A stretch of DNA of 64,000 nucleotides from Gordonia heveisoli. GTDB taxonomy: Bacteria; Actinomycetota; Actinomycetes; Mycobacteriales; Mycobacteriaceae. A model generated the notes under the pieces. It was not told the origin of the DNA and searched no databases. It saw nothing but the letters and a program-made list of their open reading frames with translations. Location: assembly GCF_030315745.1 (NCBI RefSeq), contig NZ_JASXSH010000021.1, forward strand, positions 16,593 to 80,592, given 5' to 3'. This document shows positions 31,998 through 40,865 of this stretch, in pieces (the stretch's first letter is position 1; each line of letters begins with the position of its first letter). Position numbers and translations under genes: made by a program.

Positions 31998-32916
31998 CGG
32001 CGACGAAGGTGGCCGTCACCTCGATCGCATGCAGCGTCTCCGGATGATGCGCGACCAGCATGGGGAACGCGTGCACCTGCCAAGCGTAGCTGTGTGCCTC
32101 GGCCCGCACGCCGTCCTCGTCAAGGCTTTCCACCAGTTCGATCACATCGGGTTCGAGCATCTCGTTCTCGGCGGTGATCATCACGGTCGGCGGGAAGGCC
32201 GTGGCCGCGACGTCGCGGATCGCGCGGGCACCCACGAGCGGGATCGGACCCGAATCCAGGTGGGGTGCGAGGCGGCGCATCGTCGACTTCGGCAGGTAAG
32301 CGTCCGAGCGGCTCGACCGATCCGGGTGTGCGGCGAGATCGATGTCCAGCAGCGGGGAGAATCCGACGAGGGCCGCGGGCCGGGGCAGCCCCAGCGCCGC
32401 CGCCTGTTCGACGACCTTGGCGGCCAGGAACCCGCCCGCCGAATCGCCGGCGACGACGACCCGGCGGAAACCGCGTGCGGTCACCAGTTCCACATAGGCG
32501 GCGACGGCGTCGGCGACCGAGGTCCCCACCCCGGCGGCCGGCAACTGCCGGTACTCCAGGGAGAACACCGGCAACGCGACGGCACGGGCGAAGCGGGCCG
32601 CCACCGAACGATGAGTACCGAGACCGCAGACCACGAAGGCGCCGCCGTGCAGATAGAGCACCGCGGTGTCGGCATCCCGACCGGACGGTCCCGACGGGGT
32701 GATCAGCTCGGCCCGTCGGCCACCGAGGGTGAGCGACTCACGGACCACGCCGCGGGGTTTGGGACCGACCGCCGCGGCCCGATCCACCAGATACAGCCCG
32801 GACATACCGGTCTTCGTCATCGGCCACAGGGTCAGCACCGGCTTGAGTAGGACCCGGCTCGCAGCCCACAGTGCGTAGGACCGGCGACTCGGTCGGCGAT
32901 GATTCACGATCGGCAT
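31942..32916 (-). CDS. HSL-family alpha/beta hydrolase (esterase/lipase)
   Basis: 324 residues from the ATG at 32916, which has GGGAGG at the right distance; an ATG two codons earlier is too close. Hormone-sensitive-lipase hallmarks are present: the oxyanion-hole motif YLHGGAFVV near residue 90, the nucleophile elbow GDSAGG near 160, a catalytic Asp in the TAENEML region and His in QVHAFPML. It is probably a cytosolic or membrane-associated carboxylesterase of the Lip(H/I)-like actinobacterial group. The substrate is unknown. Confidence 0.85.
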   Translation of the reverse strand: MPIVNHRRPSRRSYALWAASRVLLKPVLTLWPMTKTGMSGLYLVDRAAAVGPKPRGVVRESLTLGGRRAELITPSGPSGRDADTAVLYLHGGAFVVCGLGTHRSVAARFARAVALPVFSLEYRQLPAAGVGTSVADAVAAYVELVTARGFRRVVVAGDSAGGFLAAKVVEQAAALGLPRPAALVGFSPLLDIDLAAHPDRSSRSDAYLPKSTMRRLAPHLDSGPIPLVGARAIRDVAATAFPPTVMITAENEMLEPDVIELVESLDEDGVRAEAHSYAWQVHAFPMLVAHHPETLHAIEVTATFVADAIREGKTADDRPDQRAG

Positions 32917-33169
32917 GAACATTCCCTCCCACGAATATGTCCGCAGCGCGAACGTACACGGCCGGCCCTGGGCCGGGACCGACCGACACCCACCGCCATC
33001 GGGATGGTTCGATCGCGGTACGACCCACCACGAGAGACCTGTGCCACTGCCGCACCGCGAGCGGGCCGTCTCACCAGCGGCTTCACCTGCTGTTCACCCG
33101 TGTCAGGAGGTTCTGGTCGCCCGGTGGCGCTATATTCTCGGATTCGTGTCGAGACGATGGCGGTGAGAG

Positions 33170-36100
33170 TTGCAGATACCCCCGCAGTATTTGCTGTCCG
33201 CGCAGGCCAGTGCGCCGCGCTCCCTGTGCGATGTGCTCGCGGCGACAGCCGCGAGGCACCCCGATGCCCCCGCCGTCGACGACGGTGACCGGGCGCTCAC
33301 CTATGCCGAACTGCTGGCCGTCGTCCGGCGGTACGCCGACCGGCTGACCGCGGCCGGCGTCGGGCGTGGCGATCGGGTCGGTATTCGCATGCCATCGGGT
33401 ACCTGCGACCTCTACATCGCGATCCTGGCCACCCTCTACGCCGGTGCGGCCTATGTCCCCGTCGACGCCGACGACCCGGAGGAACGCGCAACGCTGGTCT
33501 TCGGCGAGGCAGCCGTCGACGCGATCATCGATGACGACGGGATCCACCCGCGGGGCGGATCGTCGGAGCCCGGCACGCGGGGCGAGGCCGGCCCGGGTCC
33601 CGACGACGACGCCTGGATCATCTTCACCTCCGGTTCCACCGGCACCCCCAAAGGTGTTGCGGTCAGCCACCGTAGTGCGGCCGCCTTCGTCGACGCCGAA
33701 GCGCAGTTGTTCTTGCAGGACAGTCCGATCGGGCCGGGTGATCGCGTTCTCGCCGGGCTGTCGGTGGCCTTCGACGCCTCCTGCGAGGAGATGTGGCTGG
33801 CCTGGCGACACGGCGCATGCCTGGTGCCCGCACCCCGATCCCTGGTGCGCAGCGGCATGGACCTCGGCCCGTGGCTGGTGCAACGCGACATCACCGTCGT
33901 GTCCACCGTCCCGACGCTGGCCTCGCTGTGGCCGCCGGAGGCACTCGAAGCCGTCCGGCTGCTCATCTTCGGCGGTGAGGCCTGCCCGCCCGAACTGGCC
34001 GAACGGCTCGCCGTCGACGGTCGCGAGGTGTGGAACACCTACGGACCGACCGAGGCGACCGTCGTCGCCTGTGCGGCCCCGCTGACCGGCACACCCCCGG
34101 TCCGCATCGGATTGCCGCTGGCCGGTTGGGATCTCGCGGTCGTCGGACCCGACGACACCCCGGTCGCCGACGGCGAGGTCGGCGAACTGGTCATCGGCGG
34201 TGTCGGCCTCGCCCGCTACCTCGACCCGGCCAAGGACGCCGAGAAGTACGCACCGATGACCAGCCTGGGCTGGGAACGCGCGTACCGCAGCGGTGACCTG
34301 GTCCGCCTCGACCCCGAAGGCCTGGTCTTCATGGGCCGCGCCGACGACCAGGTCAAGGTCGGCGGTCGACGCATCGAACTCGGCGAGATCGACAATGCGC
34401 TGCAACATCTTCCGGGGGTCAGCGGCGCCGCCGCCGCGGTCCGGAAGTCGGCGGCAGGCAACAGCCTGCTGATCGGCTATATCGTCTCCCCCGACGCCGA
34501 CTTCGACATCGGCCGGGCCCGTACGAAACTTGCCGAGCTGCTGCCCGCGGCCATGGTGCCGCGACTCGCGCTGGTCGACGAACTACCGACCCGCACCTCG
34601 GGCAAGGTCGACCGCAACGCGCTGCCGTGGCCGCTCCCGGCCGCAACCGCCGACGACGACACCGACCGCGACTTCGACGACAACGAGGCGTGGCTGGCAC
34701 AGTGCTGGACCGACGTCCTCGGCGTACCGATCACCGACACCGATGCCGACTTCTTCGCCGAGGGCGGCGGTTCGCTGTCCGCGGCCCAACTCGTCACGGC
34801 CATCCGATCGCGACACCCGGACATCACCGTCGCAGACCTGTACGACCACCCCCGCCTGGGTTCCATGGCAGCGATGCTCGCGGCCCGCACCCCGGCCACC
34901 GTCACCGTCGAACGACATGTGGCGCCGACGCCCCGGCGCGCCGGCCTCGCCCAGATCGCCCTGTCGGTACCGCTGACCACCCTCACCGGACTGCAGTGGG
35001 CGACCTGGCTCGGCGTCGTCAACAACCTGGCCGTCGAGATCACCGACCGCATGGACCGGTCGGTGCCGTGGCTGATCGAGGTCGACTGGTGGGTGGTAGT
35101 GATCGCCTTCCTGCTGTTCATCACCCCACCGGGACGCATGCTGATCGCGGCCGCCGGTGCCCGCCTGCTGCTGACCGGCGTGGGTCCCGGTGAGTATCCG
35201 CGCGGCGGTGGCGTCCACGTGCGGCTGTGGGTCGCCGAACGGCTGCTCGACGCCAGCGGCGCCGCAAATCTGTCCGGGGCGTCGTGGATGCCGTATCTGG
35301 CCCGCGCACTCGGCGCCCAGATCGGCAAAGATGTTGATCTGCACACCATCCCGCCCGTCACCGGACTGTTGACCATCGGCGACGGGGTGTCGGTGGAACC
35401 CGAGGTCGATCTGGCCGGGTGGTGGATCGACGGCGACATCCTGCGCATCGGCGCCATCGTCATCAAACGCGGCGCGACGGTCGGTGCCCGCTCCACGCTG
35501 CTACCCGGTGCAGTGATCGGTCGTGACGCCGAGGTCGCCCCCGCCTCGGCGGTGCTCGGCCGGGTGAAGGCCGGACAGCACTGGGCGGGTTCGCCCGCGG
35601 TCAAGGTCGGCAAGGCCACCCACCCGTGGCCCGACCACCGGCCACCCCGCGGTCGTGCCTGGGTGCCCGTCTTCGGGCTGTCCTCGTTGCTGCTGGCGGC
35701 CATCCCGCTGATCTCGCTCGGCGCCGGACTCGCCGTCATCGGCTCGTGGGCGCTGCACGCCGACCGTCTACGCGACGTCGGTATCCGCGCGCTGATCCTG
35801 CTCCCCGCGGCGACGCTGACGAGTCTGTTCACCTTCGCCGCGATCACCGCGATCCTGGTGCGCGCGGCCTCCATCGGACTGCGCAAGGGGCATCATCCGG
35901 TCCGCTCCCGCATCGGCTGGCAGGTGTGGCTGACCGAACGGCTACTCGACTCGGCACGCACCTATCTGTTCCCGCTGTACGCGAGCCTGCTGACCCCGGG
36001 CTGGTTCCGTCTGCTCGGCGCGAAAGTCGGTACCGGCACCGAGATCTCCACCGCGCTGGTGTTGCCGAAGTTCACCACCATCGGCGACGGCGCCTTCCTC

Positions 36101-37036
36101 GCCGACGACACCATGGTGGCGTCCTACGAACTGGGCGGCGGCTGGCTGCACATCGACGAGGCAAAAGTCGGAAAGCGGTCCTTCCTGGGCAATTCGGGAA
36201 TCACCGCCCCGGGCCGCAAGGTGCCCAAGAACGGTCTCGTCGCCGTGTTGTCGGCGACGCCGGACCGCGCGAAGTCGGGGTCGAGCTGGCTGGGTAGCCC
36301 GCCGGTCCGGTTGCGCCGCACCGCGGCACGCATCGACAGTTCCCGCACCTTCGATCCGCCGCCCCGGCTGAAGGTGGCACGCGCGATCATCGAGACGCTG
36401 CGTCTAGTCCCGGTGATGGTGTCCTTCGGGCTCGGCATCTTCATGCTGCTCGGCCTGCAGTACATCGCCTCGAAGTCGAGTTACGCGATCGCCGGACTCA
36501 TCAGCGGCGTGCTGCTGCTGGTCGCCGGGGCGATCGCCTGCTGTGTCGCAGCCGCCGCCAAATGGCTTGTGGTGGGCCGTATCAAGGTCGGCGAACATCC
36601 GCTGTGGAGTTCCTTCGTCTGGCGCAACGAGCTCTCGGATGCCTTCGTCGAAACCGTCGCCGCACCGTGGTTCGCCAACGCCGCCACCGGAACCCCGATC
36701 CTCAACCTGTGGTTGCGCCTGCTGGGGGCGCGGATCGGGCGCGGGGTGTGGTGTGAGACCTATTGGCTTCCCGAAGCCGACCTGGTCAGTCTCGGCGACG
36801 GCGCGACCGTGCAGCGCGGATGTGTGGTCCAGACCCATCTGTTCCACGACCGGGTGATGGCGATCGACGAGGTCGTCCTCGGCGCCGGAGCCACCCTGGG
36901 TCCGCACTGCGTCGCCCTGCCTGCCGCCGGGCTCGGCGAGTCCGCGACCGTCGGCCCGGCGTCGCTGGTGATGCGCGGCGATGTCGTTCCCGCACACACC
37001 CGTTGGCAGGGCAACCCGATCGCACCCTGGAACTGA
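33170..37036 (+). CDS. Pls/PosA-family NRPS-like membrane protein with hexapeptide acyltransferase-type domains
   Basis: 1288 residues. The start is a TTG, since a stop lies two codons upstream and no ATG is in frame nearby. Residues about 20-495 form an adenylation domain (IIFTSGSTGTPKGVAVSH, NTYGPTEATVVA, YRSGDLVRL, GRADDQVKVGGRRIELGEI). Residues about 500-570 are a carrier domain with the phosphopantetheine Ser in FFAEGGGSLSAA. The remainder has several membrane segments interspersed with left-handed beta-helix (hexapeptide) blocks (for example LTIGDGVSVEPEVDLAGWW, FTTIGDGAFLADDTMVASYELGGG, LVSLGDGATVQRGCVVQTHLF). The layout resembles Pls/PosA synthetases, which include epsilon-poly-L-lysine synthetase. 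The activated amino acid and product are unknown. No tailoring genes flank it. Confidence 0.85.
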   Translation: MQIPPQYLLSAQASAPRSLCDVLAATAARHPDAPAVDDGDRALTYAELLAVVRRYADRLTAAGVGRGDRVGIRMPSGTCDLYIAILATLYAGAAYVPVDADDPEERATLVFGEAAVDAIIDDDGIHPRGGSSEPGTRGEAGPGPDDDAWIIFTSGSTGTPKGVAVSHRSAAAFVDAEAQLFLQDSPIGPGDRVLAGLSVAFDASCEEMWLAWRHGACLVPAPRSLVRSGMDLGPWLVQRDITVVSTVPTLASLWPPEALEAVRLLIFGGEACPPELAERLAVDGREVWNTYGPTEATVVACAAPLTGTPPVRIGLPLAGWDLAVVGPDDTPVADGEVGELVIGGVGLARYLDPAKDAEKYAPMTSLGWERAYRSGDLVRLDPEGLVFMGRADDQVKVGGRRIELGEIDNALQHLPGVSGAAAAVRKSAAGNSLLIGYIVSPDADFDIGRARTKLAELLPAAMVPRLALVDELPTRTSGKVDRNALPWPLPAATADDDTDRDFDDNEAWLAQCWTDVLGVPITDTDADFFAEGGGSLSAAQLVTAIRSRHPDITVADLYDHPRLGSMAAMLAARTPATVTVERHVAPTPRRAGLAQIALSVPLTTLTGLQWATWLGVVNNLAVEITDRMDRSVPWLIEVDWWVVVIAFLLFITPPGRMLIAAAGARLLLTGVGPGEYPRGGGVHVRLWVAERLLDASGAANLSGASWMPYLARALGAQIGKDVDLHTIPPVTGLLTIGDGVSVEPEVDLAGWWIDGDILRIGAIVIKRGATVGARSTLLPGAVIGRDAEVAPASAVLGRVKAGQHWAGSPAVKVGKATHPWPDHRPPRGRAWVPVFGLSSLLLAAIPLISLGAGLAVIGSWALHADRLRDVGIRALILLPAATLTSLFTFAAITAILVRAASIGLRKGHHPVRSRIGWQVWLTERLLDSARTYLFPLYASLLTPGWFRLLGAKVGTGTEISTALVLPKFTTIGDGAFLADDTMVASYELGGGWLHIDEAKVGKRSFLGNSGITAPGRKVPKNGLVAVLSATPDRAKSGSSWLGSPPVRLRRTAARIDSSRTFDPPPRLKVARAIIETLRLVPVMVSFGLGIFMLLGLQYIASKSSYAIAGLISGVLLLVAGAIACCVAAAAKWLVVGRIKVGEHPLWSSFVWRNELSDAFVETVAAPWFANAATGTPILNLWLRLLGARIGRGVWCETYWLPEADLVSLGDGATVQRGCVVQTHLFHDRVMAIDEVVLGAGATLGPHCVALPAAGLGESATVGPASLVMRGDVVPAHTRWQGNPIAPWN

Positions 37037-37064
37037 CCCGGCAGCCACTGAACTGGATTCGAGT

Positions 37065-37261
<197 letters not shown>

Positions 37262-37275
37262 TTCTTGCTGTGTAG

Positions 37276-37317
37276 GTCAGTTCCCGGTTGTCAGTTCCCG
37301 GTTGTCAGTTCCCGTTG
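37276..37317. repeat. Triplicated 14-bp unit spanning the L,D-transpeptidase stop codon
   Basis: Three adjacent copies of GTCAGTTCCCGGTT (37276-37289, 37290-37303, 37304-37317, the last one base shorter in its G pair). The last copy contains the final codons and stop of the minus-strand L,D-transpeptidase gene. Confidence 0.85.
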
Positions 37318-37979
37318 TAGTGGCCGCCGATGGTGCCGCGGACGACGATCGGGGTGTCACGTGGGATGTTGTTGAACACCCATGCGCCGTTCTCGGTGCT
37401 GACGTTGATGCAGCCGTGGCTCGCGTTGCTGCGGCCCTGCTGTGCGACCGACCACGGAGCGGCGTGGATGAAGATGCCGTCCCAGGACATGCGGGTCGCG
37501 TACTCGACGTAGGTGCGGTAGCCCTCGGCGGAGTCGACCGGGACGCCGTACGTGGACGAGTCCATGTACATGTCGCGGTACTTCTCCTTGGTGTGGTACA
37601 CGCCGTTGGGGGTCGGGTGCTTGTCCGTACCCATCGAGATCGGCATGGTCTTGACGACCTCGCCGTTGTGCCACCAGGTGATCTTGTGCGTCGCGTCGTC
37701 GGCGAGCGCGATCCAGCCCGTCGAGGTCTTCGCCTTCGGCATCGCCGGGTCGGTGGGGGTGGGCTTCGGCGTCGACTTCGGGGTCGACGGCTTCGGCGAG
37801 GGCTTCGGGGTGGGGAGGCCCGGCACGTTGGGGATCTCCACCGGCGGCAGGCCGGGGATGACCGTCACGGGTGCGGCGTTGGCCAGACCGGGCAGGGCGA
37901 GTGCCATCGCGATGACACCGATGAGCACCGCCGTCAGTCGGCGAGCAAAGCTCCGGCGAGAAGGCTTCGTGGTGAGCAC
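37305..37979 (-). CDS. L,D-transpeptidase (YkuD domain), exported
   Basis: 224 residues from a GTG with AAAGG upstream; an in-frame ATG at 38039 would give a 20-residue extension. Signal peptide (FARRLTAVLIGVIAMALALPGLANA), a Pro/Lys/Ser-rich linker (repeats such as KPSPKPSTPKSTPKP), then the YkuD catalytic domain. The His/Cys signature IFIHAAPWSVAQQGRSNASHGCINVS contains the catalytic Cys in SHGCIN. It forms 3-3 cross-links in peptidoglycan or attaches proteins to it outside the membrane. A CRP/GlxR-like site lies about 175 bp upstream. Confidence 0.9.
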   Translation of the reverse strand: MLTTKPSRRSFARRLTAVLIGVIAMALALPGLANAAPVTVIPGLPPVEIPNVPGLPTPKPSPKPSTPKSTPKPTPTDPAMPKAKTSTGWIALADDATHKITWWHNGEVVKTMPISMGTDKHPTPNGVYHTKEKYRDMYMDSSTYGVPVDSAEGYRTYVEYATRMSWDGIFIHAAPWSVAQQGRSNASHGCINVSTENGAWVFNNIPRDTPIVVRGTIGGHYNGN

Positions 37980-38266
37980 TGGTTTCGTACCTTTGGTTGG
38001 TTGACGTTCCGGGCGCGTCCACTGGAAGCGCCGAACCATCGTTACACAACTGTTGTATTCGGGCCAAAGACCAATGGGTCGATCGACCATCGACTATCGC
38101 GAATCGTGCGTAGCTGTTGTTAAAAGCGGAGGTTGCACGCCCCGCCTGACGTCAGTGTGACAGTCGTCACACTTTCTGTCGAGGTTGGGTTACTGGCGAG
38201 TCACTGTTTCGACCGCTCGTCACACCATGTCCGAAATGGGTATTTGCTGTACCGGGCGGGTGCGAC
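37980..38266. other. Intergenic region, 287 bp
   Basis: Between two minus-strand genes. It carries the promoter region of the L,D-transpeptidase, with an A/T-richer stretch around 38115-38125 and the CRP-like site at 38156-38171. No ORF or RNA gene is supported. Confidence 0.5.
38156..38171. promoter_or_regulatory. CRP/GlxR-type binding site
   Basis: TGTGACAGTCGTCACA matches the CRP-family consensus TGTGA-N6-TCACA exactly, within a longer 8-bp inverted repeat (AGTGTGAC/GTCACACT). In actinobacteria this is the GlxR/Crp site. It is upstream of the minus-strand L,D-transpeptidase and just downstream of the lipase stop. Confidence 0.7.
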
Positions 38267-39544
38267 TCAGCACTCGTTCGGCGCGGGGATGCCGTTGAAG
38301 CGGTCGGTCAGATATCGCAATGCGGGGAGCAATCCGATCACGGCTGCGCTGAGGTGGTCGGGTGAGGGGGTCAGGAGTACCTGAACCCGCGTGCCCGCCC
38401 GGCAATAGCGACCGAGGGTGTGGACGATCGACGACACCGGGATCAGAACGTCGGTGGGGCTGTGCCATTCGAAGATCGGGGCCTTGGGTACACCGGGATA
38501 CAGCGCCAGGCTGTTGTCCTCGACCACGCGGCGCGCGGTGCGGTTCTCGAAGACCTGTCGGCCGCCGATCGCCACCTGCTTGGCGCTGTGGCCTGCGCCC
38601 AGGCGGAGGATGTCGTTGGTGCATGCGTTGCGCATCTGCATGTACATCGAACTGCCCAGCGGGGACAGGAACTTGCGCATCGGGATTTGGTCGGGGTACT
38701 CGCGCGACAGGCCGATCGCGGCGGCGAAGGCCAGCCCGAAGGCCGGGTGTGGGTTGTTGTAGCCGAGGCCTTCGGCCATCTTGATGAGGTTCATCGGGGC
38801 GCCGCCATAGGCCGCGCCGACCAGGTGGAGTTCGGGTGCGTACCGCGGCGCGAGTGCGGCGGCCCATGCCGCGGCCATCCCGCCGCCGGAGTATCCGGCC
38901 AGGGCGACCCTGCTCGCGCGAACGTCGGCAGGCGCGAAGTTCCGCGCGGCCCGGATTCCGTCGAGGGTGATCTGGCCTCCGAGTCGGGCGGCGCCGTAGG
39001 CGCTGCGCGGGCCGAGGTGGTCCGGGATGGCGATCGTCCAGCCCTGTTGCAGGACCGTATTCAGCGCGGGCGCCTCCCTGATGGTGAGGTTGGGGTCCTG
39101 TGTCCACAGGGCCTGCGACGGCGCGCACTGCAAACCGACGGCATTGACGATGTGTTCGAAGGAGAGCAGTGGGCCGTTCGGACGCTTGTGATTCGGGATC
39201 AGCACGGTGGTCACGGCCGCGATCGGCTTGCCCTGGCTGTCGGTCGATCGGAACTTGAGTTGCACTGTCCGGATGTCGAAGAACGCCGGTGGATTCGGGC
39301 GGGTGCGCGCGCGGATGATCTGGCCGTTGGTGTACTTCGCGATGTCGGCCGGTTGGCTGTAGAAGTTGTCGGGCAACGGCGTCGGCAGCGCGACGTTCTC
39401 GGCGCTGGCGTGATCGGCGTTGGCGACCAAGGCGCCGAGCGCGATAGCGACGGTCACGCCGGCCGTGACGGTGCGCCGGAATGGCTGCCGTACGGCGTGG
39501 CTATGGCCGCGTTGGGCAGGCAGGAATGACGAAAGGCCCAGCAT
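38267..39544 (-). CDS. Exported LIP-family triacylglycerol lipase
   Basis: 425 residues from the ATG at 39544, four bases after a G-rich Shine-Dalgarno. Signal peptide RRTVTAGVTVAIALGALVANADHASA, then a secretory-lipase (LIP) fold: IPDHLGPRSAYGAARLGGQITLDGIRAAR, nucleophile elbow ALAGYSGGGMAAAWAAALAPRYAPEL, and late PIFEWHSPTDVLIPVSS with a catalytic Asp and a downstream His. It would hydrolyse lipid esters outside the cell. Related actinobacterial proteins are extracellular lipases or inactivate ester-containing toxins. It stands alone. Confidence 0.85.
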   Translation of the reverse strand: MLGLSSFLPAQRGHSHAVRQPFRRTVTAGVTVAIALGALVANADHASAENVALPTPLPDNFYSQPADIAKYTNGQIIRARTRPNPPAFFDIRTVQLKFRSTDSQGKPIAAVTTVLIPNHKRPNGPLLSFEHIVNAVGLQCAPSQALWTQDPNLTIREAPALNTVLQQGWTIAIPDHLGPRSAYGAARLGGQITLDGIRAARNFAPADVRASRVALAGYSGGGMAAAWAAALAPRYAPELHLVGAAYGGAPMNLIKMAEGLGYNNPHPAFGLAFAAAIGLSREYPDQIPMRKFLSPLGSSMYMQMRNACTNDILRLGAGHSAKQVAIGGRQVFENRTARRVVEDNSLALYPGVPKAPIFEWHSPTDVLIPVSSIVHTLGRYCRAGTRVQVLLTPSPDHLSAAVIGLLPALRYLTDRFNGIPAPNEC

Positions 39545-39766
39545 GAAATCCCCCCAGGAACTTTGCGGATGCAAGACCCCCGACCTGAGGTATTAACGCC
39601 GGTGCCTACCTGGGCTGTCAAGGGTTTTCCGAATATCGTGACCCGGTGTCATCGGCAACGGGCACATCTACGTCGGCGGCGGCCTATGACTGCCGTATTG
39701 GGCGGCCCGGTCGACAGGGGGGATAAGCCGCCCATCTGTGCAGGTGGGCGGGGATCGGGTGTGCGC

Positions 39767-39955
39767 TCAGGCAGGCTGGTGATGTTCGGTGCGAAGGTGC
39801 TGGGCGGGCTGCGTGCAGCCTTCGTCCGGACAGACGAGCATCACGTCGATCCGCTCGGCACCGTCGTCGGAGGTGGCGACGACATCGCGCCGGAGGTGCA
39901 GATTGACGCCGCAGCGCGGGCATTTGCGTTGGGTTTTCGTGTGGCTCGATGACAT
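39767..39955 (-). CDS. Small zinc-ribbon-like protein (62 aa)
   Basis: 62 residues beginning MSSSHTKTQRKCPRCGVNL, with CPRC near the N-terminus and VCPDEGC about 30 residues later, giving four Cys in the spacing of a small zinc ribbon. No further similarity is recognised. It is flanked by intergenic sequence on both sides, and the opposite frame is a weak competitor. Confidence 0.55.
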   Translation of the reverse strand: MSSSHTKTQRKCPRCGVNLHLRRDVVATSDDGAERIDVMLVCPDEGCTQPAQHLRTEHHQPA

Positions 39956-40421
39956 GGGCTCAGCCTACGCTGGATGTGGTGTGCATCACAGTGGGTGTAG
40001 TACGCGGCGGACTCCCGGGGGTGCTCTCGCTGCGCTCGGCCTATCGCTGTGCCCGACATCGGCTGGCGCCTGTGGTCGTCGGCCGAAAATAGGGGACGAC
40101 TGTTCTTCCCCGACGTTTGAGTTCGTCCCCCAGTTGCACCCCGACGACGAACGCGAAACTCGGGGACGAACAAGCCGGCCGGGTGTTCGCCGGCGAGGGG
40201 TTCGCGTGCGCCGTTCTTCCCCGACTTTTGGGTTCATTCCCGAGATGTACATAGGGGACGAGGCCGAACGTCGGGGAAGAACGTTCGTCCCCGACTTTCA
40301 GTCGGCGGCAGGCGCCACGATGCGAACGATCCCCGCGACCTGGCGGTGGCGGGGATCGTTGCTGACCGGACCTGATCGGTCCGCATCTCGGTATGTCGTT
40401 GGGTCCGCATCTCTGCCGACC
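39956..40421. other. Intergenic region, 466 bp, with repeat cluster
   Basis: Between the zinc-ribbon-like ORF and tRNA-Gly. It contains the repeat cluster described separately and no supported gene. Confidence 0.5.
40091..40305. repeat. Cluster of GTTC(T/G)TCCCCGAC repeats in both orientations
   Basis: Direct copies of a 29-bp unit lie at 40102-40130 and 40213-40241 (four differences, 111 bp apart). A shorter direct copy, GTTCGTCCCCGACTTT, starts at 40283. Inverted copies are AACTCGGGGACGAAC (40157-40171) and AACGTCGGGGAAGAAC (40267-40282). Partial inverted copies AGGGGACGA occur near 40091 and 40253. Pairing of opposite copies would form large hairpins. Confidence 0.8.
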
Positions 40422-40495
40422 TGGAGCGGGTGACGGGAATCGAACCCGCGTAGCTAGTTTGGAAGACTAGGGCTCTACCATTGAGCTACACCCGC
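40422..40495 (-). tRNA. tRNA-Gly (anticodon TCC)
   Basis: Reading the minus strand, the gene starts GCGGGTGTAGCTCAATGG and ends GGTTCGATTCCCGTCACCCGC followed by TCCA. The acceptor stem GCGGGTG/CACCCGC, D-loop and T-loop (GGTTCGATTCC) are intact. The anticodon loop CTTCCAA gives anticodon TCC. The CCA is encoded. Confidence 0.95.
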
Positions 40496-40715
40496 GTGCT
40501 GCGATGTCGGTCGATCGGTGACCCGATCGGTGGCGCCGCATGCAGGTTGGAACTGTACCCGGTCATCGCGTCAGATCGAAAATCGCCCGCTCGGCGAGTG
40601 TGGTGGGGCACCGGTTTTCTCGGTTCGCGTAGGAGCACGTACTATCTGCTGTTGGCCCTGGAGCATGGTCGGGGGATCGCGGTAGTCCGGGATCTCGCGT
40701 GTGCGACATGGACCA

Positions 40716-40789
40716 CGGGATGTGGCGCAGCTTGGTAGCGCATCCGCTTTGGGAGCGGAGGGTCGCAGGTTCAAATCCTGTCATCCCGA
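40716..40789 (+). tRNA. tRNA-Pro (anticodon TGG)
   Basis: Starts CGGGATGTGGCGCAGCTTGG and ends in the T-arm GGTTCAAATCC and acceptor half CATCCCG plus discriminator A. The anticodon loop TTTGGGA gives anticodon TGG. The seven-pair acceptor stem CGGGATG/CATCCCG is perfect. No CCA is encoded. It lies just upstream of tig. Confidence 0.95.
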
Positions 40790-40865
40790 CTGGCCCGCGA
40801 CGGTCGTACGGCCACAACGGACGCCGCAGACTTTCACCGAACCGCAGATATAAGGAGCAGCAGGC

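Noticed and set aside
40091..40305. CRISPR array
   Set aside because: Copies occur in both orientations with irregular spacing and no cas genes.
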